A stretch of DNA of 64,000 nt from Helicobacter marmotae (GTDB lineage: Bacteria; Campylobacterota; Campylobacteria; Campylobacterales; Helicobacteraceae). This document shows, in pieces, positions 8,696 to 18,382 of the stretch. The number at the start of each line of letters is the position of its first letter. Position 1 is the stretch's first letter. The DNA lies in the NCBI RefSeq assembly GCF_003364255.1, contig NZ_NXLR01000008.1:1-64000 (forward strand), in the 5' to 3' direction. Position numbers and translations under genes: made by a program. The notes beneath the pieces were generated by a model. It was not told the DNA's origin. It was given only the letters and a program-made list of their open reading frames with translations, and searched no databases.

Positions 8696-10233
8696 ATGTC
8701 TCCTTTATAGGGGTTTTCTGTGCGTATGCGGAGGGCTTTGAGATATGTTAGATTCGCTATATGTGGCGCTTTCCCTTGCAAGGTAATTTTGTCTTGCGGG
8801 TTGGATTCATTGTCATTCTGAGGGAGCGTAGGAGGCGAAGAATCTCTGTGGGCGACTAGTGATTCCTTTAGAGATTCTTCGCTTCGCTCAGAATGACAAA
8901 GTGGCTGCCTTTCTGGTGATTCTGTTGAAGAGTCTTTAGCGGACAAGAGAGATTCTTCGGTTGGGCTACGCCCGCCCTCAGAATGACAATGGGACTGGGA
9001 TTGTCTAGCGGCTTTGCGAAGCGATTCTTCATAACGTTCAGAATGACAAACTTGGCTACCCGCAAGGGAAATTATTTTGTCATTCTGAGCCTGTGAAACA
9101 GGCGAAGAATCTCTGTGGGTGACTAGTGACTCGTTTAGAGATTCTTCGCTTCGCTCAGAATGACAAAGTGGCTGCCTTTCTGGTGATTCTGTTGAAGAGT
9201 CTTTAGCGGACAAGAGAGATTCTTCGGTTGGGCCACGCCCGCCCTCAGAATGACAATGGGACTGGGATTGTCTAGCGGCTTTGCGAAGCGATTCTTCATA
9301 ACGTTCAGAATGACAAACTTGGCTACCCGCAAGGGAAATTATTTTGTCATTCTGAGCCTGTGAAACAGGCGAAGAATCTCTGTGGGTGACTAGTGACTCG
9401 TTTAGAGATTCTTCGGTCGCACCTTGTGCTCCCTCAGAATGACAAAATAACGGAGTCACTGGTGATTCGGGTGGAGTTTCTTCGCAATGCTTGGAATGAC
9501 GAAATGGCTGCCTTTCTAGTGATTCCTTTAAATTTGCTTTACTTTCCTTAGAGGGCCTGGAATCACAAGGGGAGGATTTAGACGTAGTAGGGTGGGCAGT
9601 AGGAGTGTTGGAGTTGGGGGTAGGGGAGTTTGTGTGTGGGCAGGGGGTGAGGCGGAGGGCTTGTAAAATGGCACGAGGGTAGAGCGTATGCTCGCAAGCA
9701 TGAATTCGCTCTTCAAAAGATTCTAGTGTGTCATGGGGGTATTTGGCTACTTTCTCTTGAGCGATAATCTCCCCGCTATCAAGCTCTTCATTCACCCAAT
9801 GCACAGACACGCCCCCATAAGGCGAAGGAGAGTAAAAGCTATCTCTAATGCCATGTGCGCCCTTATGTTCTGGCAAAAGAGAGGGGTGGATATTAATGAT
9901 AGAAAAGCTTTGGGTGAAAGCGGGAGTTAATATCCTCATAAAGCCCGCTAAAAAGATATGTGCGATATTATGTTTGGATAAAATCTCTGCCATTGCACCA
10001 TCAAATGCAGTGCGTGTGGGGAAGTCGCTTTGAGGGAGGATAAAACAAGGGATTTGAAGCTTTTGTGCGCGTTTAATGCCATAAGCCTTGGGGTTATTAG
10101 TGAGTGTAAGGGCGATTTGTAGGGTGATTTGCTCTTTTTTAGGAGTGCAAAATGTGCGATTATGCAAATGCTCTATGAGATTTTGCATATTGCTTCCATT
10201 CCCGCTAAAGAGGATAGCACAGGGGAGAATCAT
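8680..10233 (-). CDS. purN: Phosphoribosylglycinamide formyltransferase with in-frame repeat-derived C-terminal extension
   Basis: Residues 1 to about 195 are a complete PurN, transferring the formyl group of 10-formyl-THF to GAR in purine synthesis. The nucleotide loop FSGNGSNMQN is at 8-18. Catalytic Asn114 and His116 sit in INIHPSLLP, and Asp152 in NEELDSGE. PurN proteins usually end near residue 190-210. Here the frame continues for about 320 residues through a Pro/Thr/Ser-rich stretch and then translated dispersed repeats (CHSERSEESL-like), including two 89-residue copies. The last 35 residues (ending GDICIAP) are not repeat-like, and their stop overlaps the antiporter start. They may therefore be the original C-terminus, with repeats inserted before it. 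Whether the extension is stable protein is unknown. Confidence 0.85.
   Translation of the reverse strand: MILPCAILFSGNGSNMQNLIEHLHNRTFCTPKKEQITLQIALTLTNNPKAYGIKRAQKLQIPCFILPQSDFPTRTAFDGAMAEILSKHNIAHIFLAGFMRILTPAFTQSFSIINIHPSLLPEHKGAHGIRDSFYSPSPYGGVSVHWVNEELDSGEIIAQEKVAKYPHDTLESFEERIHACEHTLYPRAILQALRLTPCPHTNSPTPNSNTPTAHPTTSKSSPCDSRPSKESKANLKESLERQPFRHSKHCEETPPESPVTPLFCHSEGAQGATEESLNESLVTHRDSSPVSQAQNDKIISLAGSQVCHSERYEESLRKAARQSQSHCHSEGGRGPTEESLLSAKDSSTESPERQPLCHSERSEESLNESLVTHRDSSPVSQAQNDKIISLAGSQVCHSERYEESLRKAARQSQSHCHSEGGRSPTEESLLSAKDSSTESPERQPLCHSERSEESLKESLVAHRDSSPPTLPQNDNESNPQDKITLQGKAPHIANLTYLKALRIRTENPYKGDICIAP
8810..9520. repeat. Dispersed palindromic repeat cluster B (inside purN frame)
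   Basis: Dense alternating arms GAAGAATCTC...TTGTCATTCTGAG in both orientations, the same family as at 1-655. Variable self-complementary inserts are visible, for example CCTGTGAAACAGG at about 9090-9102 and again one period later. This is the only cluster of the family that falls in a coding frame, as the 3' half of purN. Confidence 0.85.
8833..9415. repeat. 267-bp tandem duplication of dispersed repeats inside purN
   Basis: Two full copies with a 267-bp period (8833-9099 and 9100-9366) are followed by a partial third copy of 49 bases (9367-9415). Differences are few: a handful in the first 40 bases of copy 1, and ggctacgcc against ggccacgcc further in. Since 267 is 89 codons, the purN reading frame is kept. 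Each copy contains several arms of the dispersed repeat family, so it is a repeat of repeats, probably made by recombination between arms. Confidence 0.95.
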
Positions 10234-10234
10234 T

Positions 10235-10498
10235 TTAGTTAAAAAACTCGGGGTAGTCTTTTTTGAGAGATTTGATAATCTCTACCATTTCATCTTGCCC
10301 ATATGGTGCATCATCGGGTAAAAACTCATAGAATTTATCCATTTGCGTGGAGTAAAGCTCTGTAAGTTTAGCGACATGCTCCTTTTTAGCTCCCGCAAAG
10401 CGCAGAGCGACACCTAGCATATCAAGTACTTCTAAAGCCATTTCTTCAAGGCTCATCTCCAGGGCGACTTCTTGGTTGATATTCTCTTCTATACTCAT
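10235..10498 (-). CDS. Small acidic conserved protein of unknown function
   Basis: An 87-residue, Glu-rich, helical protein (EENINQEVALEMSLEEMALEV...) with no signal peptide or membrane segment. I do not recognise a family. Its start overlaps the stop of the DHH phosphoesterase gene by four bases (ATGA), and its stop is one base before the purN ATG. It is therefore an integral part of the flhA-to-purN run and translation is probably coupled. Cytoplasmic; function unknown. Confidence 0.75.
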   Translation of the reverse strand: MSIEENINQEVALEMSLEEMALEVLDMLGVALRFAGAKKEHVAKLTELYSTQMDKFYEFLPDDAPYGQDEMVEIIKSLKKDYPEFFN

Positions 10499-11607
10499 GC
10501 ATGCTCCTTGTGTTTATTGAGGATATATTCAATTTGCATTTTAATATCAATATAGGCAAAACTTTCCTTAAAGCCCTCGATTTTCCCGCCTGAGGCGTTT
10601 TTATGCCCGCCACCGCCAAAGAGCTCTCTACTCATCATACTGACATCGCAATTCCCATTTGCGCGTAAAGAGACATTCCCTCTAGGATTAACATCAATAT
10701 AAAAGTCATATTCGGGGTTGGAACGTAAAAAGAGATTTGCTAAAACGCTAATTCCCCCCATAGAGTAGCTTAAAAAGCCTTTTTTGTCATTATAGACGAT
10801 GCTGCAGAGCTGCTTTTTTTGACTTAAAAGTTTCACTTGGGCATGCGAGATAATATTATCCATAGTTTGGGTTTGTGGATTACCCCCGAGAATGGACTTT
10901 TTAATGCCATAAAGCGCATTATCAAATGCCACTTCCCCGCAAGGGAGCTCTATAAACTCCCTCATAGATTCTATAATGGCAAATTTATATGTCCTATGCT
11001 CTTCTTCAAACATAAATCGATTAAGCTCAAAGCTTGCACTAATCGCCCCCATAGCGACTTTACCAAAGTCAAATTTATATCCCTCTTCAATCCAAATATC
11101 CACAGAATTAATCATATCGCTTAAATGGCTTAGCCACTCTAAGCGCGTTTTATCAAGCAGGGTATAGTGGGAAGTGAGTGTTTCAAAGGTGATTTTGGAA
11201 GCGCAGCGAGTGCTATCAAGGTGATACCATGGGTATTTTTGGGCACATTCTTGCCCGCTGATGTGGTGGTCTAGGAGCAGGAGGTCTATATCATATCCTG
11301 TGATTTTTAGCTCTTCTATATGTTTTTGTAGATAATTTGCTTCATGTAGAGTGAGATTTAAGTCTGTAATAAGGATTAGGTATTTTATCGGCACGGCTTT
11401 AGGGGCTTTGCCAAATTTTGCATTCAAGAGACTTTTTGGGTCTTCTATAGGGAGATTGGCAATGCTATCAAGTATCGTATTTAAGCGCACAATCACTTCT
11501 TTGCCATAATTGGCATTATAAAATGTAATATCAGAGAAAAACTCTTTTGCGATAAATTGAGCACCATATCCGTCTAAATCAGTGTGAGAGAGATGAAAAA
11601 CTTGCAT
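10495..11607 (-). CDS. DHH-family phosphoesterase
   Basis: A 370-residue cytoplasmic protein with both halves of the DHH/DHHA1 fold. The N-terminal metal-binding segments are SHTDLDGYGAQ (DxD) and LLLLDHHISG (DHH), and the C-terminal DHHA1 motif is FGGGGHKNASGG. Family members are manganese-dependent phosphodiesterases that hydrolyse oligonucleotides or cyclic dinucleotides; the substrate here is not known. A homologue sits beside flhA in H. pylori (HP1042, from memory), which agrees with its position eight bases after flhA. It starts at ATG 11607, with AAGGA seven bases upstream. Confidence 0.85.
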   Translation of the reverse strand: MQVFHLSHTDLDGYGAQFIAKEFFSDITFYNANYGKEVIVRLNTILDSIANLPIEDPKSLLNAKFGKAPKAVPIKYLILITDLNLTLHEANYLQKHIEELKITGYDIDLLLLDHHISGQECAQKYPWYHLDSTRCASKITFETLTSHYTLLDKTRLEWLSHLSDMINSVDIWIEEGYKFDFGKVAMGAISASFELNRFMFEEEHRTYKFAIIESMREFIELPCGEVAFDNALYGIKKSILGGNPQTQTMDNIISHAQVKLLSQKKQLCSIVYNDKKGFLSYSMGGISVLANLFLRSNPEYDFYIDVNPRGNVSLRANGNCDVSMMSRELFGGGGHKNASGGKIEGFKESFAYIDIKMQIEYILNKHKEHA

Positions 11608-11615
11608 ATATTTCC

Positions 11616-13823
11616 TTAAAATTCTATATTGAGTGTGCCTACGATTTCAAATCGCACGCGTGGGTCGATTTCTGCATTACTAATAATACTCATTTTAATA
11701 CCAAATGGCTCTAAAAGCTTCACTAATGGCTTGCGGATTCTATAATCTACGAGCATAATGGGGTTAATGTTTTTTTGTTTGAGCTTCATATCCTCCTCTT
11801 CTACAGCTTGCACAAGCTTTTGTACATCATTTGAATGCAGCACAAAGCTTTTGCCTTGGGGCTGTTCTTTAAGCCTATCTATGAGGTATTGCTCGCTTGT
11901 GAGGGTGAGGGTAAAAATCTTCAAACTCCCATCTTCGGCTTTAAAAATATCTGTAATGGTACGTGCTAGCCTTGCGCGGACTTGCTCAACGATACTTTGG
12001 GTGTCATTTTGCAATATGGGATAGGTATCAGTAATACTCTCTAAAATCGTGGGCAAGTCTTTAATGGGGATACGTTCATGGAGTAATTCACGTAATACAT
12101 GTAAAATCGTGCTCATAGGGATTTTTTGCGATTCAGCGATAATGACAGGGTAGCTTTGGGCATGTCTATCCATAAGCATTTTCACTTCATCTCGGGTGAT
12201 AAAGTCTTCAGCATAGGTTTTGATAAGCTCGGTTAAATGCGTGGTGATAATTGTAGATGGGTCTATGATGTTATAGCCTTGGATAATGGCATCTTCTTTG
12301 TCTTTAGGGTCTATCCATAAAGCGTCCATACCAAAGGCTGGCTCTTTAGTTTTAATACCTTCAATTTCTTGGGCTACCATACCCGTATCCATAGCAAGAA
12401 ATTTATCAGGCATAACAGAGCCTTGAGCGATTTTGACACCCTTAAGCAAGATAGCATATTCATTGGGCTGGAGATTGAGATTGTCTTTAATACGAATCTG
12501 GGGGACTAAAAACCCATAATCTGAGGCGATATTTTTACGCATAGCTCGGATTCTCTCGAGCAAATCACCATTTTGCTTCACATCTGCTAGGCGGATAAGC
12601 CCATAGCCTAAATAAATCTCTAAAGTCTCCACTTTAAGGGCTTCATTAATAATATTTTCTTCTTCTTTTTTGATTTCTTCTTCGCTTTTTTGGACTTTTT
12701 GGGCTTTATGATGAGATATATCTAGCTCTTTGTCTTTTGGCTCTGCTTGCGTGGTATCTAGGGGAGTCTTTTTACGAAAGTACTTTTCTATAAATGCAAA
12801 AAAGCTCCCCTTATCTTCGCGGTTTGTTAAATAGGCTATAAATAAGAAAAACGCTCCCACAAAGCCTAAAGAGAGAGGGAGCCCGGGCACAAGGGCAAAA
12901 AGCATTAAAATAATGCCAACGGTTAAGAGAATCTTCGCATTATTAGTGATTTGTGTAATGATGTCTTGGGCAAAATTATTGCTTGCTTGGGAGCTTTTAG
13001 CCGCTCGTGTAGTGATGATACCTGTAGCAGTGGAGACAATAAGGGCGGGGATTTGCCCTACGAGTCCATCGCCAATGGTGAGGATAGTAAATGTCTCTGC
13101 ACTTTGCTTTACACTCATGCCATGTGTGAAAACCCCTATAAGAAACCCACCTATGATATTTACAATAGTGATGATAATAGAGGCTATCGCATCACCTTTG
13201 ACAAATTTACTCGCTCCATCCATTGTGCCATAAAAGTCTGCTTCTTGGGCTAGGGCTTCGCGTCTCTTTTGGGCTTCATCTTGCCCTATCAGCCCAGCAT
13301 TGACATCTGCATCAATTGCCATTTGTTTTCCCGGCATAGCATCAAGTGTGAATCTCGCCCTCACTTCAGTAATACGTGTAGAGCCATTGGTGATAACAAT
13401 GAGATTAACCACAACAAGAATGGTAAAGACAATAATGCCTATGACATAATTCCCCCCCACGACAAAATGCCCAAATGCGGCTACGATATTACTCACTGCA
13501 TCTACGCCATTATGCCCCTCGCTTAAAATCATACGCGTAGTAGCGACATTGAGTGCTAAGCGATAGAGCGTTACAAGAAGTAAAATCGTGGGGAAAGTAG
13601 AAAAATCGGTTGCTTTATCAACTTGGAGGGCTATAAGGATAATAAGCAAAGAGAGCGCAATAGAAATACTTAGCAAAAAATCAAGTACATTGCTAGGGAG
13701 TGGCACGATGATAATACTCATAATGAGCATGATAAAACATACAACAACTATGCCTTTACCTTGAGAGATACTCTTTAAAAATGGCAAGCTTGAGTTGAGA
13801 ATCTGTGCTGCATTAAGCGCCAA
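11616..13823 (-). CDS. flhA: Flagellar type III export protein FlhA
   Basis: 735 residues, the usual FlhA length. Residues 20-340 hold about eight membrane helices, including the conserved cytoplasmic FHIPEP-type region ([21 protein letters not shown]). From about residue 360 comes the cytoplasmic domain that binds export chaperones and substrates. FlhA forms the nonameric export gate of the flagellar basal body and in Helicobacter also affects the RpoN/FliA flagellar gene hierarchy. The start is TTG at 13823, with AAAGGAAG upstream; no ATG fits better. It heads the long minus-strand run, and its promoter must lie in the repeat- and hairpin-rich region upstream. Confidence 0.96.
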   Translation of the reverse strand: MALNAAQILNSSLPFLKSISQGKGIVVVCFIMLIMSIIIVPLPSNVLDFLLSISIALSLLIILIALQVDKATDFSTFPTILLLVTLYRLALNVATTRMILSEGHNGVDAVSNIVAAFGHFVVGGNYVIGIIVFTILVVVNLIVITNGSTRITEVRARFTLDAMPGKQMAIDADVNAGLIGQDEAQKRREALAQEADFYGTMDGASKFVKGDAIASIIITIVNIIGGFLIGVFTHGMSVKQSAETFTILTIGDGLVGQIPALIVSTATGIITTRAAKSSQASNNFAQDIITQITNNAKILLTVGIILMLFALVPGLPLSLGFVGAFFLFIAYLTNREDKGSFFAFIEKYFRKKTPLDTTQAEPKDKELDISHHKAQKVQKSEEEIKKEEENIINEALKVETLEIYLGYGLIRLADVKQNGDLLERIRAMRKNIASDYGFLVPQIRIKDNLNLQPNEYAILLKGVKIAQGSVMPDKFLAMDTGMVAQEIEGIKTKEPAFGMDALWIDPKDKEDAIIQGYNIIDPSTIITTHLTELIKTYAEDFITRDEVKMLMDRHAQSYPVIIAESQKIPMSTILHVLRELLHERIPIKDLPTILESITDTYPILQNDTQSIVEQVRARLARTITDIFKAEDGSLKIFTLTLTSEQYLIDRLKEQPQGKSFVLHSNDVQKLVQAVEEEDMKLKQKNINPIMLVDYRIRKPLVKLLEPFGIKMSIISNAEIDPRVRFEIVGTLNIEF

Positions 13824-13950
13824 AGTGCTTCCTTTCTATGCTGTGGCTGGTGGCAATGAATGTGCTAAAGTGTGGCATTGTAGCAGGAATTATTAAATTA
13901 TTGGGCTAGGCTCCTCTTGTGCTCTCTTGGCGAGTATAATTTAATATCTT

Positions 13951-13979
13951 GGGACGCAAAAAGTGAATTTTTGCGTCCC
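13951..13979. other. Perfect 12-bp hairpin, element 1 of a covariant pair
   Basis: GGGACGCAAAAA and TTTTTGCGTCCC are exact reverse complements around a 5-base loop (GTGAA). The context CTTGG[stem]CCGCCTAAAG is shared with the hairpin at 14099-14125, though the stem sequence differs. A second small hairpin (AAGCC-TTC-GGCTT, about 14004-14016) follows. Confidence 0.8.
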
Positions 13980-14098
13980 GCCTAAAGATTGACTTATAGC
14001 TAAGCCTTCGGCTTATCTATCAAGTCTTTTTCTAAGGGCTTTAAATTGTCGCCTAAAAGCGCCTGTGCTGGGGGGCATTTCTATTAATTTGATGTCTT

Positions 14099-14125
14099 GG
14101 TTTGCAAAAATAAATTTTGCAAACC
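14099..14125. other. Perfect 11-bp hairpin, element 2 of a covariant pair
   Basis: GGTTTGCAAAA and TTTTGCAAACC pair perfectly around the 5-base loop ATAAA. The flanks CTTGG and CCGCCTAAAG match those of the hairpin at 13951-13979, while the stem is different and still fully paired. It is followed by CCC-TGC-GGG and then GGGGGGCACTCTATATTAA, resembling GGGGGGCATTTCTATTAA, which lies between the two hairpins. Confidence 0.8.
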
Positions 14126-14206
14126 GCCTAAAGCCCTGCGGGGGGCACTCTATATTAACTTTTTTACCCTTTTGGGTGGTTTGTGCAACTCAAGCGGTAG
14201 CAAAGT

Positions 14207-14511
14207 TTGTCATTCTGAGCCTGCATAGCAGGCGAAGAATCTCTTTTAGCGACTAGTGATTCCTTTAGAGATTCTTCGGTCAGGCTTTGCCTTCCCTCAG
14301 AATGACAAAGTAACGGAGTCGCTAGTAATTCGGGTGGAGTTTTTTTTTCATAATGCTCAGAATGACAAACTTTGCTACCCGCAAGGGAAATTACTTTGTC
14401 ATTCTGAGCGAAGCGAAGAATCTCCCTTAGCATTACCAAAAAGTGCGTCGAGTGATTCCCACAGAGATACTTCGGTTGGGCTTGCGCCTGCCCGCAAGAC
14501 ATGACAATGGG
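14207..14511. repeat. Dispersed palindromic repeat cluster C
   Basis: One complete inverted unit at 14207-14309 has the insert CCTGCATAGCAGG in its forward arm. A partial inverse arm lies at about 14347-14369, and a second complete but degenerate unit at about 14396-14511. Together with the hairpins at 13951-14125 this fills most of the 878-base gap between flhA and the next gene. The rest, 14512-14660, shows no recognisable feature. Confidence 0.85.
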
Positions 14512-14662
14512 ATAAAATCTACTAGCATTCCAAAAAGCAATGATTCACAGAAAGCCCACAGCAATTTTCGCTACGTGCAAGAGCAAGTAGCAGATTCCCT
14601 TATCAATGCTTCACACTTGTGCTTTGAGATAACTTAGGGTTGTGCAATTATGCTATGTGTGT

Positions 14663-14668
14663 TATAAG
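14663..14668 (+). promoter_or_regulatory. Putative sigma-80 -10 box for the HEPN-like gene
   Basis: TATAAG lies 33 bases before the ATG at 14702, with an A+T-rich upstream stretch and AAAGGA as ribosome site at 14690-14695. Assigned by position and motif only. Confidence 0.4.
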
Positions 14669-14701
14669 AGTGTGCGATTTTAGAGCCTTAAAGGATAGAG
14701 T

Positions 14702-15847
14702 ATGAATATGCTTATTTTGTATAACCCCTATTACCAAGCTGATGTGATAGAAGCACATTTAGCAATTTTAAAGCTTGAGAAGAAGGTAGCTTTTGGGAAG
14801 ATTAAATCAGCTATGCGCCAAGGGGAGATAGGGCAAGATTCTCACCTTGATATACAAAAGATAGCAAAAGAAGTATCCCCCAATAAGCCTTTGCAATTAT
14901 TTTTGAGCGATTATGCAAATTTATTTGTATGCAAGGTAGTGGCTATTGATAAAACACAAAATGCCAAAGCACCCGAGTATTACCAAGAGAAAGGTCTTTG
15001 CGTGGAATGGTGGTTTTGCATTGAAGATATGCGAGAGTTAGTGCGTAATGACTTTACACAAATACGCGATAAATTTTTATCAAATTGGAGGACACCTTAT
15101 AATGGGAATCGCACTTATGCACTCTATGGTAATAACTACACGTATCCGCTTTTAATAGAGCTAAAGAATGAGAAGTCATATTTTTCTATCCCTGGAGAGA
15201 AGCACTATCATAGTGTGTTTAAAAGGGAAGAGCAAATACAAATGCGCAAAGTTTTGCTTGATTATGTCGTGGGGTTGGAATTAGAGAAAGTGATGTGTGT
15301 AGATACGATGGATAATCTTGTGAATGCCGAAGTGGAGTTTGCTCATAATAAAAAGAATCCTTTATATGACTGCACGGGGATTGTTATGCTCTATGCTAAA
15401 AGCGTAGAGCAAGAGCTTTTAGCGCTTATGCGTCCTTTAGTGCTCCTTTTATGTGGGTATGATAGATCGATACAAGAGCAGTGCTATGGAGGGAATAAGT
15501 ATATATTAGGAGATTGGCTGCAAGGCAAGAGTACAGCTCCAAGTCTATCTGAATTACACAATGTTTTAAAGCATAGAGATGTGCAAGATGCGCTTGAATT
15601 ATGGACAAGGCAGATTATGGATAAAAATAGGGGTTTATCCTATCAGCTAAAAAGTAATTTAAAATTTGATATTCCAAACTTTATATCTTTCTTAAAAAAA
15701 GCACGTAATCCCATAGCCCATGAGAAAAGGGCAGACATTAAAGATGCACTAGCCTTGCGTAATGAAATCTTAGGCGTGGGGAGGGAGAGTGTGCTTGTAT
15801 TACTCTTGCGTGCTAAGCTGGCTTTAGAGCAATACAAGGATATATGA
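14702..15847 (+). CDS. Uncharacterised protein with C-terminal HEPN-like Rx4H motif
   Basis: A 381-residue soluble protein I cannot assign by name. The N-terminal half (MLILYNPYYQADVIEAHLAIL...) contains a WWFCIEDM segment and looks mixed alpha/beta. The C-terminal third is helical and carries ARNPIAHEKRADI. Arg335 to His340 fit the Rx4-6H signature of HEPN domains, with helices before and after as that fold needs. Many HEPN proteins are RNases in toxin-antitoxin or defence systems, while others only bind nucleotides. No antitoxin or nucleotidyltransferase partner is adjacent. It has its own promoter and ribosome site, and sits between repeat cluster C and leuS. The HEPN call rests on the motif and is inference. 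Confidence 0.6.
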   Translation: MNMLILYNPYYQADVIEAHLAILKLEKKVAFGKIKSAMRQGEIGQDSHLDIQKIAKEVSPNKPLQLFLSDYANLFVCKVVAIDKTQNAKAPEYYQEKGLCVEWWFCIEDMRELVRNDFTQIRDKFLSNWRTPYNGNRTYALYGNNYTYPLLIELKNEKSYFSIPGEKHYHSVFKREEQIQMRKVLLDYVVGLELEKVMCVDTMDNLVNAEVEFAHNKKNPLYDCTGIVMLYAKSVEQELLALMRPLVLLLCGYDRSIQEQCYGGNKYILGDWLQGKSTAPSLSELHNVLKHRDVQDALELWTRQIMDKNRGLSYQLKSNLKFDIPNFISFLKKARNPIAHEKRADIKDALALRNEILGVGRESVLVLLLRAKLALEQYKDI

Positions 15848-15862
15848 TTTAAGCTTTTTCTT

Positions 15863-15868
15863 TATAAT
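15863..15868 (+). promoter_or_regulatory. Putative -10 box of leuS
   Basis: TATAAT within an A+T-rich stretch, 30 bases before the leuS ATG at 15899. It would start transcription for leuS and probably the genes downstream. Confidence 0.5.
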
Positions 15869-15898
15869 GTTTGTTGAATTTATAAAAGCGAGCAAATC

Positions 15899-18382
15899 AT
15901 GGCAGAAGAATATAATCCCAAGCATATAGAATCTAAATGGCAAGATTATTGGCAGGAGCATAGGAGTTTTGAGCCCTTAGAGATAGACTCTAAAAAGGAG
16001 AAAAAGTATATTTTAAGTATGTTTCCCTACCCGAGTGGGGCGATACATATGGGGCATGTGAGGAATTATTGCATTGGCGATGCGCTTGCTAGGAATTATC
16101 GTAAAAATGGCTATAACGTCTTGCACCCTATGGGTTGGGACGCCTTTGGTATGCCGGCTGAAAATGCGGCTATTAAAAACAAAAGCCACCCCAAAACTTG
16201 GACATATAGTAATATAGAGGCGATGAAAAGAGAGCTAAATTCCTTAGGACTTAGCTTTTCTAGGGAGAGAGAGTTTGCTACTTGTGATAGCCTTTATACA
16301 CGTTTTGAACAAGAATTTTTTATCAAAATGTGGGAAAAGGGGCTTATTTATCGTAAGGAAGCTTCTTTGAATTACTGCCCCAATGATAAGACTATCCTTG
16401 CTAATGAGCAAGTCATTGAGGGGAAATGCTGGCGATGTGATACCCCTGTGGTGCAAAAACAAATGTTTCAATACTATATTAAAATCACAGATTATGCTGA
16501 AGAGTTGCTTGCGTATTTAGACACATTAGAGGGGCATTGGCCCCCGCAAGTGCTGAGTATGCAAAGAAATTGGATTGGTAAATCAAAGGGTTTGAAGTTC
16601 TCCTTTGCCTTTAATGCTCCCTCTGTAAAAAAGCTAGGCATATCTGGGCTAGAGGTTTTTACCACACGTCCTGATACCATTTATGGCGTTACATATTGTG
16701 CGATTGCCCCAGAGCACCCTGTAGTAGAGGCATTATTAGCCAAAAATGCCCTTAAAGGAGAGCTAAAAGAAGCTATAGAATCGTTGCGTAATACCAATGC
16801 AAGAGAGAGAGCGCAAAAAGACAAAATCGGCTTTGATTTAGGTGTGCGCGTGATACACCCGCTCACGGGTGAAGAAATCCCTGTGTGGGTGGCAAATTTT
16901 GTGCTTATGGAGTATGGCACGGGGGCGATTATGAGCGTGCCAATGCATGATGAGCGCGATTATGAGTTTGCTAAGGTTTATAATCTCCCTCTTAAATGCG
17001 TGCTTACAAGGCAAAAAGATGAGCCTATCCCCACACAAGAGCAAATGTCTCAAGGAGTAATGGAGATAGAAGAGGGGTATTTGGTTAATAGTGAGACTTT
17101 TAATGCCCTGAGTTCCACGCAAGCAAAAGAGCAAATCATCGCCCTTTTTGAGCAAAGAGGTATGGGTGAGGGTGTGATTATGTATCGTTTGCGTGATTGG
17201 GGGGTTTCAAGGCAGCGATATTGGGGTGCGCCTATCCCTATGGTACATTGCCAATCGTGTGGGATTGTGCCTGAGAATATGGCTAATCTGCCTATTACCT
17301 TACCTGAAGATGTGGTGATTAATGGGGAGGGTAATCCGCTTGATAAACACCCCACTTGGAGGCATTGCTCCTGCCCAAAATGCGGTAAGGAAGCATTAAG
17401 AGAGAGTGATACTATGGATACCTTTGTGCAATCAAGCTGGTATTTTCTACGCTATAGCACACCACCGAGTATGTGGGAAGATAAGCCTTTTGACACAACG
17501 TGTTTGAAATATTGGCTTAATGTAGATGAATACATAGGCGGCATAGAGCATGCGATTTTGCATTTATTGTATGCGCGCTTTTTTACAAAAGTGCTGCGGG
17601 ATTTAGGCTATGTGCAGATTGATGAGCCTTTTGCTAACTTACTCACTCAAGGTATGGTGCTTAAAAATGGTGCAAAAATGAGTAAAAGTAAGGGGAATAT
17701 AGTCAATCCCAATGAGATTATTGCGCGCTTTGGGGCAGATAGTGCGCGGCTTTTTGTGCTTTTTGCCGCGCCTCCTATGCGCGAGTTAGAGTGGAATGAT
17801 AGCGCATTAGAGGGGGCTTATAGGTTTTTAAGGCGATTATGGGATAGGGCGGTGCATATAGAATCTACAGAGACTTTGCCTAAAATTACTCATAAAGATT
17901 TAAAGAGTAATGAGCAGTATGCGCGCCAGAAAGTCTATGAGGCATTGCAAAAAAGCCATGATATTTTTAGCAAAAAGCAAGTTGGCTATCCCTTTAATAC
18001 CCTTATAGCGGCGACTATGGAGGCATTTAATGCCCTAAGTGAGCAGGAAAATACTCAAGTGTGGAGTGAGGGGTATTTTATCCTTTTGCATATTTTAGAG
18101 CCTATAGCGCCTCATATTTGCTGGGAGTTAAGCCAGCGGTATTTTAAACTAGCTAATTTTGGGCATATAGAGGTTGATTATAATGCCTTAAAAAAAGAGA
18201 GGGTGAAATATGCCATCACGCTTAATGGCAAGAAACGATCAGAAATTGAACTTAGCTTAGAGCTAAGCCAAGAAGAGATTATTAATGAAGCAAAGCAGAG
18301 TGTGGAGAAATGGCTTAAAGATGCAACGATACTTAAGGAAATTGTCGTGCCAAATAAGCTTGTGAATTTTGTGGTGAAATGA
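15899..18382 (+). CDS. leuS: Leucyl-tRNA synthetase
   Basis: 827 residues, class I synthetase charging tRNA-Leu. The HIGH motif reads HMGH at 50-53 and KMSKS is at 593-597. The CP1 editing domain (about residues 220-420) has the conserved threonine-rich TTRPDTIYG segment and [15 protein letters not shown], so hydrolytic proofreading should be intact. The C-terminal anticodon-binding region and a final LeuS-specific domain are complete. It starts at ATG 15899; its stop overlaps the lptE start (ATGA). The order leuS-lptE-folC-csd2-csd1-ccmA-mfd follows the H. pylori HP1547-HP1541 region, apart from an extra gene between lptE and folC. Confidence 0.97.
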   Translation: MAEEYNPKHIESKWQDYWQEHRSFEPLEIDSKKEKKYILSMFPYPSGAIHMGHVRNYCIGDALARNYRKNGYNVLHPMGWDAFGMPAENAAIKNKSHPKTWTYSNIEAMKRELNSLGLSFSREREFATCDSLYTRFEQEFFIKMWEKGLIYRKEASLNYCPNDKTILANEQVIEGKCWRCDTPVVQKQMFQYYIKITDYAEELLAYLDTLEGHWPPQVLSMQRNWIGKSKGLKFSFAFNAPSVKKLGISGLEVFTTRPDTIYGVTYCAIAPEHPVVEALLAKNALKGELKEAIESLRNTNARERAQKDKIGFDLGVRVIHPLTGEEIPVWVANFVLMEYGTGAIMSVPMHDERDYEFAKVYNLPLKCVLTRQKDEPIPTQEQMSQGVMEIEEGYLVNSETFNALSSTQAKEQIIALFEQRGMGEGVIMYRLRDWGVSRQRYWGAPIPMVHCQSCGIVPENMANLPITLPEDVVINGEGNPLDKHPTWRHCSCPKCGKEALRESDTMDTFVQSSWYFLRYSTPPSMWEDKPFDTTCLKYWLNVDEYIGGIEHAILHLLYARFFTKVLRDLGYVQIDEPFANLLTQGMVLKNGAKMSKSKGNIVNPNEIIARFGADSARLFVLFAAPPMRELEWNDSALEGAYRFLRRLWDRAVHIESTETLPKITHKDLKSNEQYARQKVYEALQKSHDIFSKKQVGYPFNTLIAATMEAFNALSEQENTQVWSEGYFILLHILEPIAPHICWELSQRYFKLANFGHIEVDYNALKKERVKYAITLNGKKRSEIELSLELSQEEIINEAKQSVEKWLKDATILKEIVVPNKLVNFVVK

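Noticed and set aside
8868-9332. Two identical 65-codon reading frames (8868-9065 and 9135-9332) as a duplicated small gene
   Set aside because: They lie in the tandem repeat and are read in another frame through repeat arms. No ribosome site precedes either, and the family's conserved feature is base pairing, not protein.
8833-9415. CRISPR-like array
   Set aside because: The units are 267 bp and contiguous, without unique spacers, and no cas gene is present.
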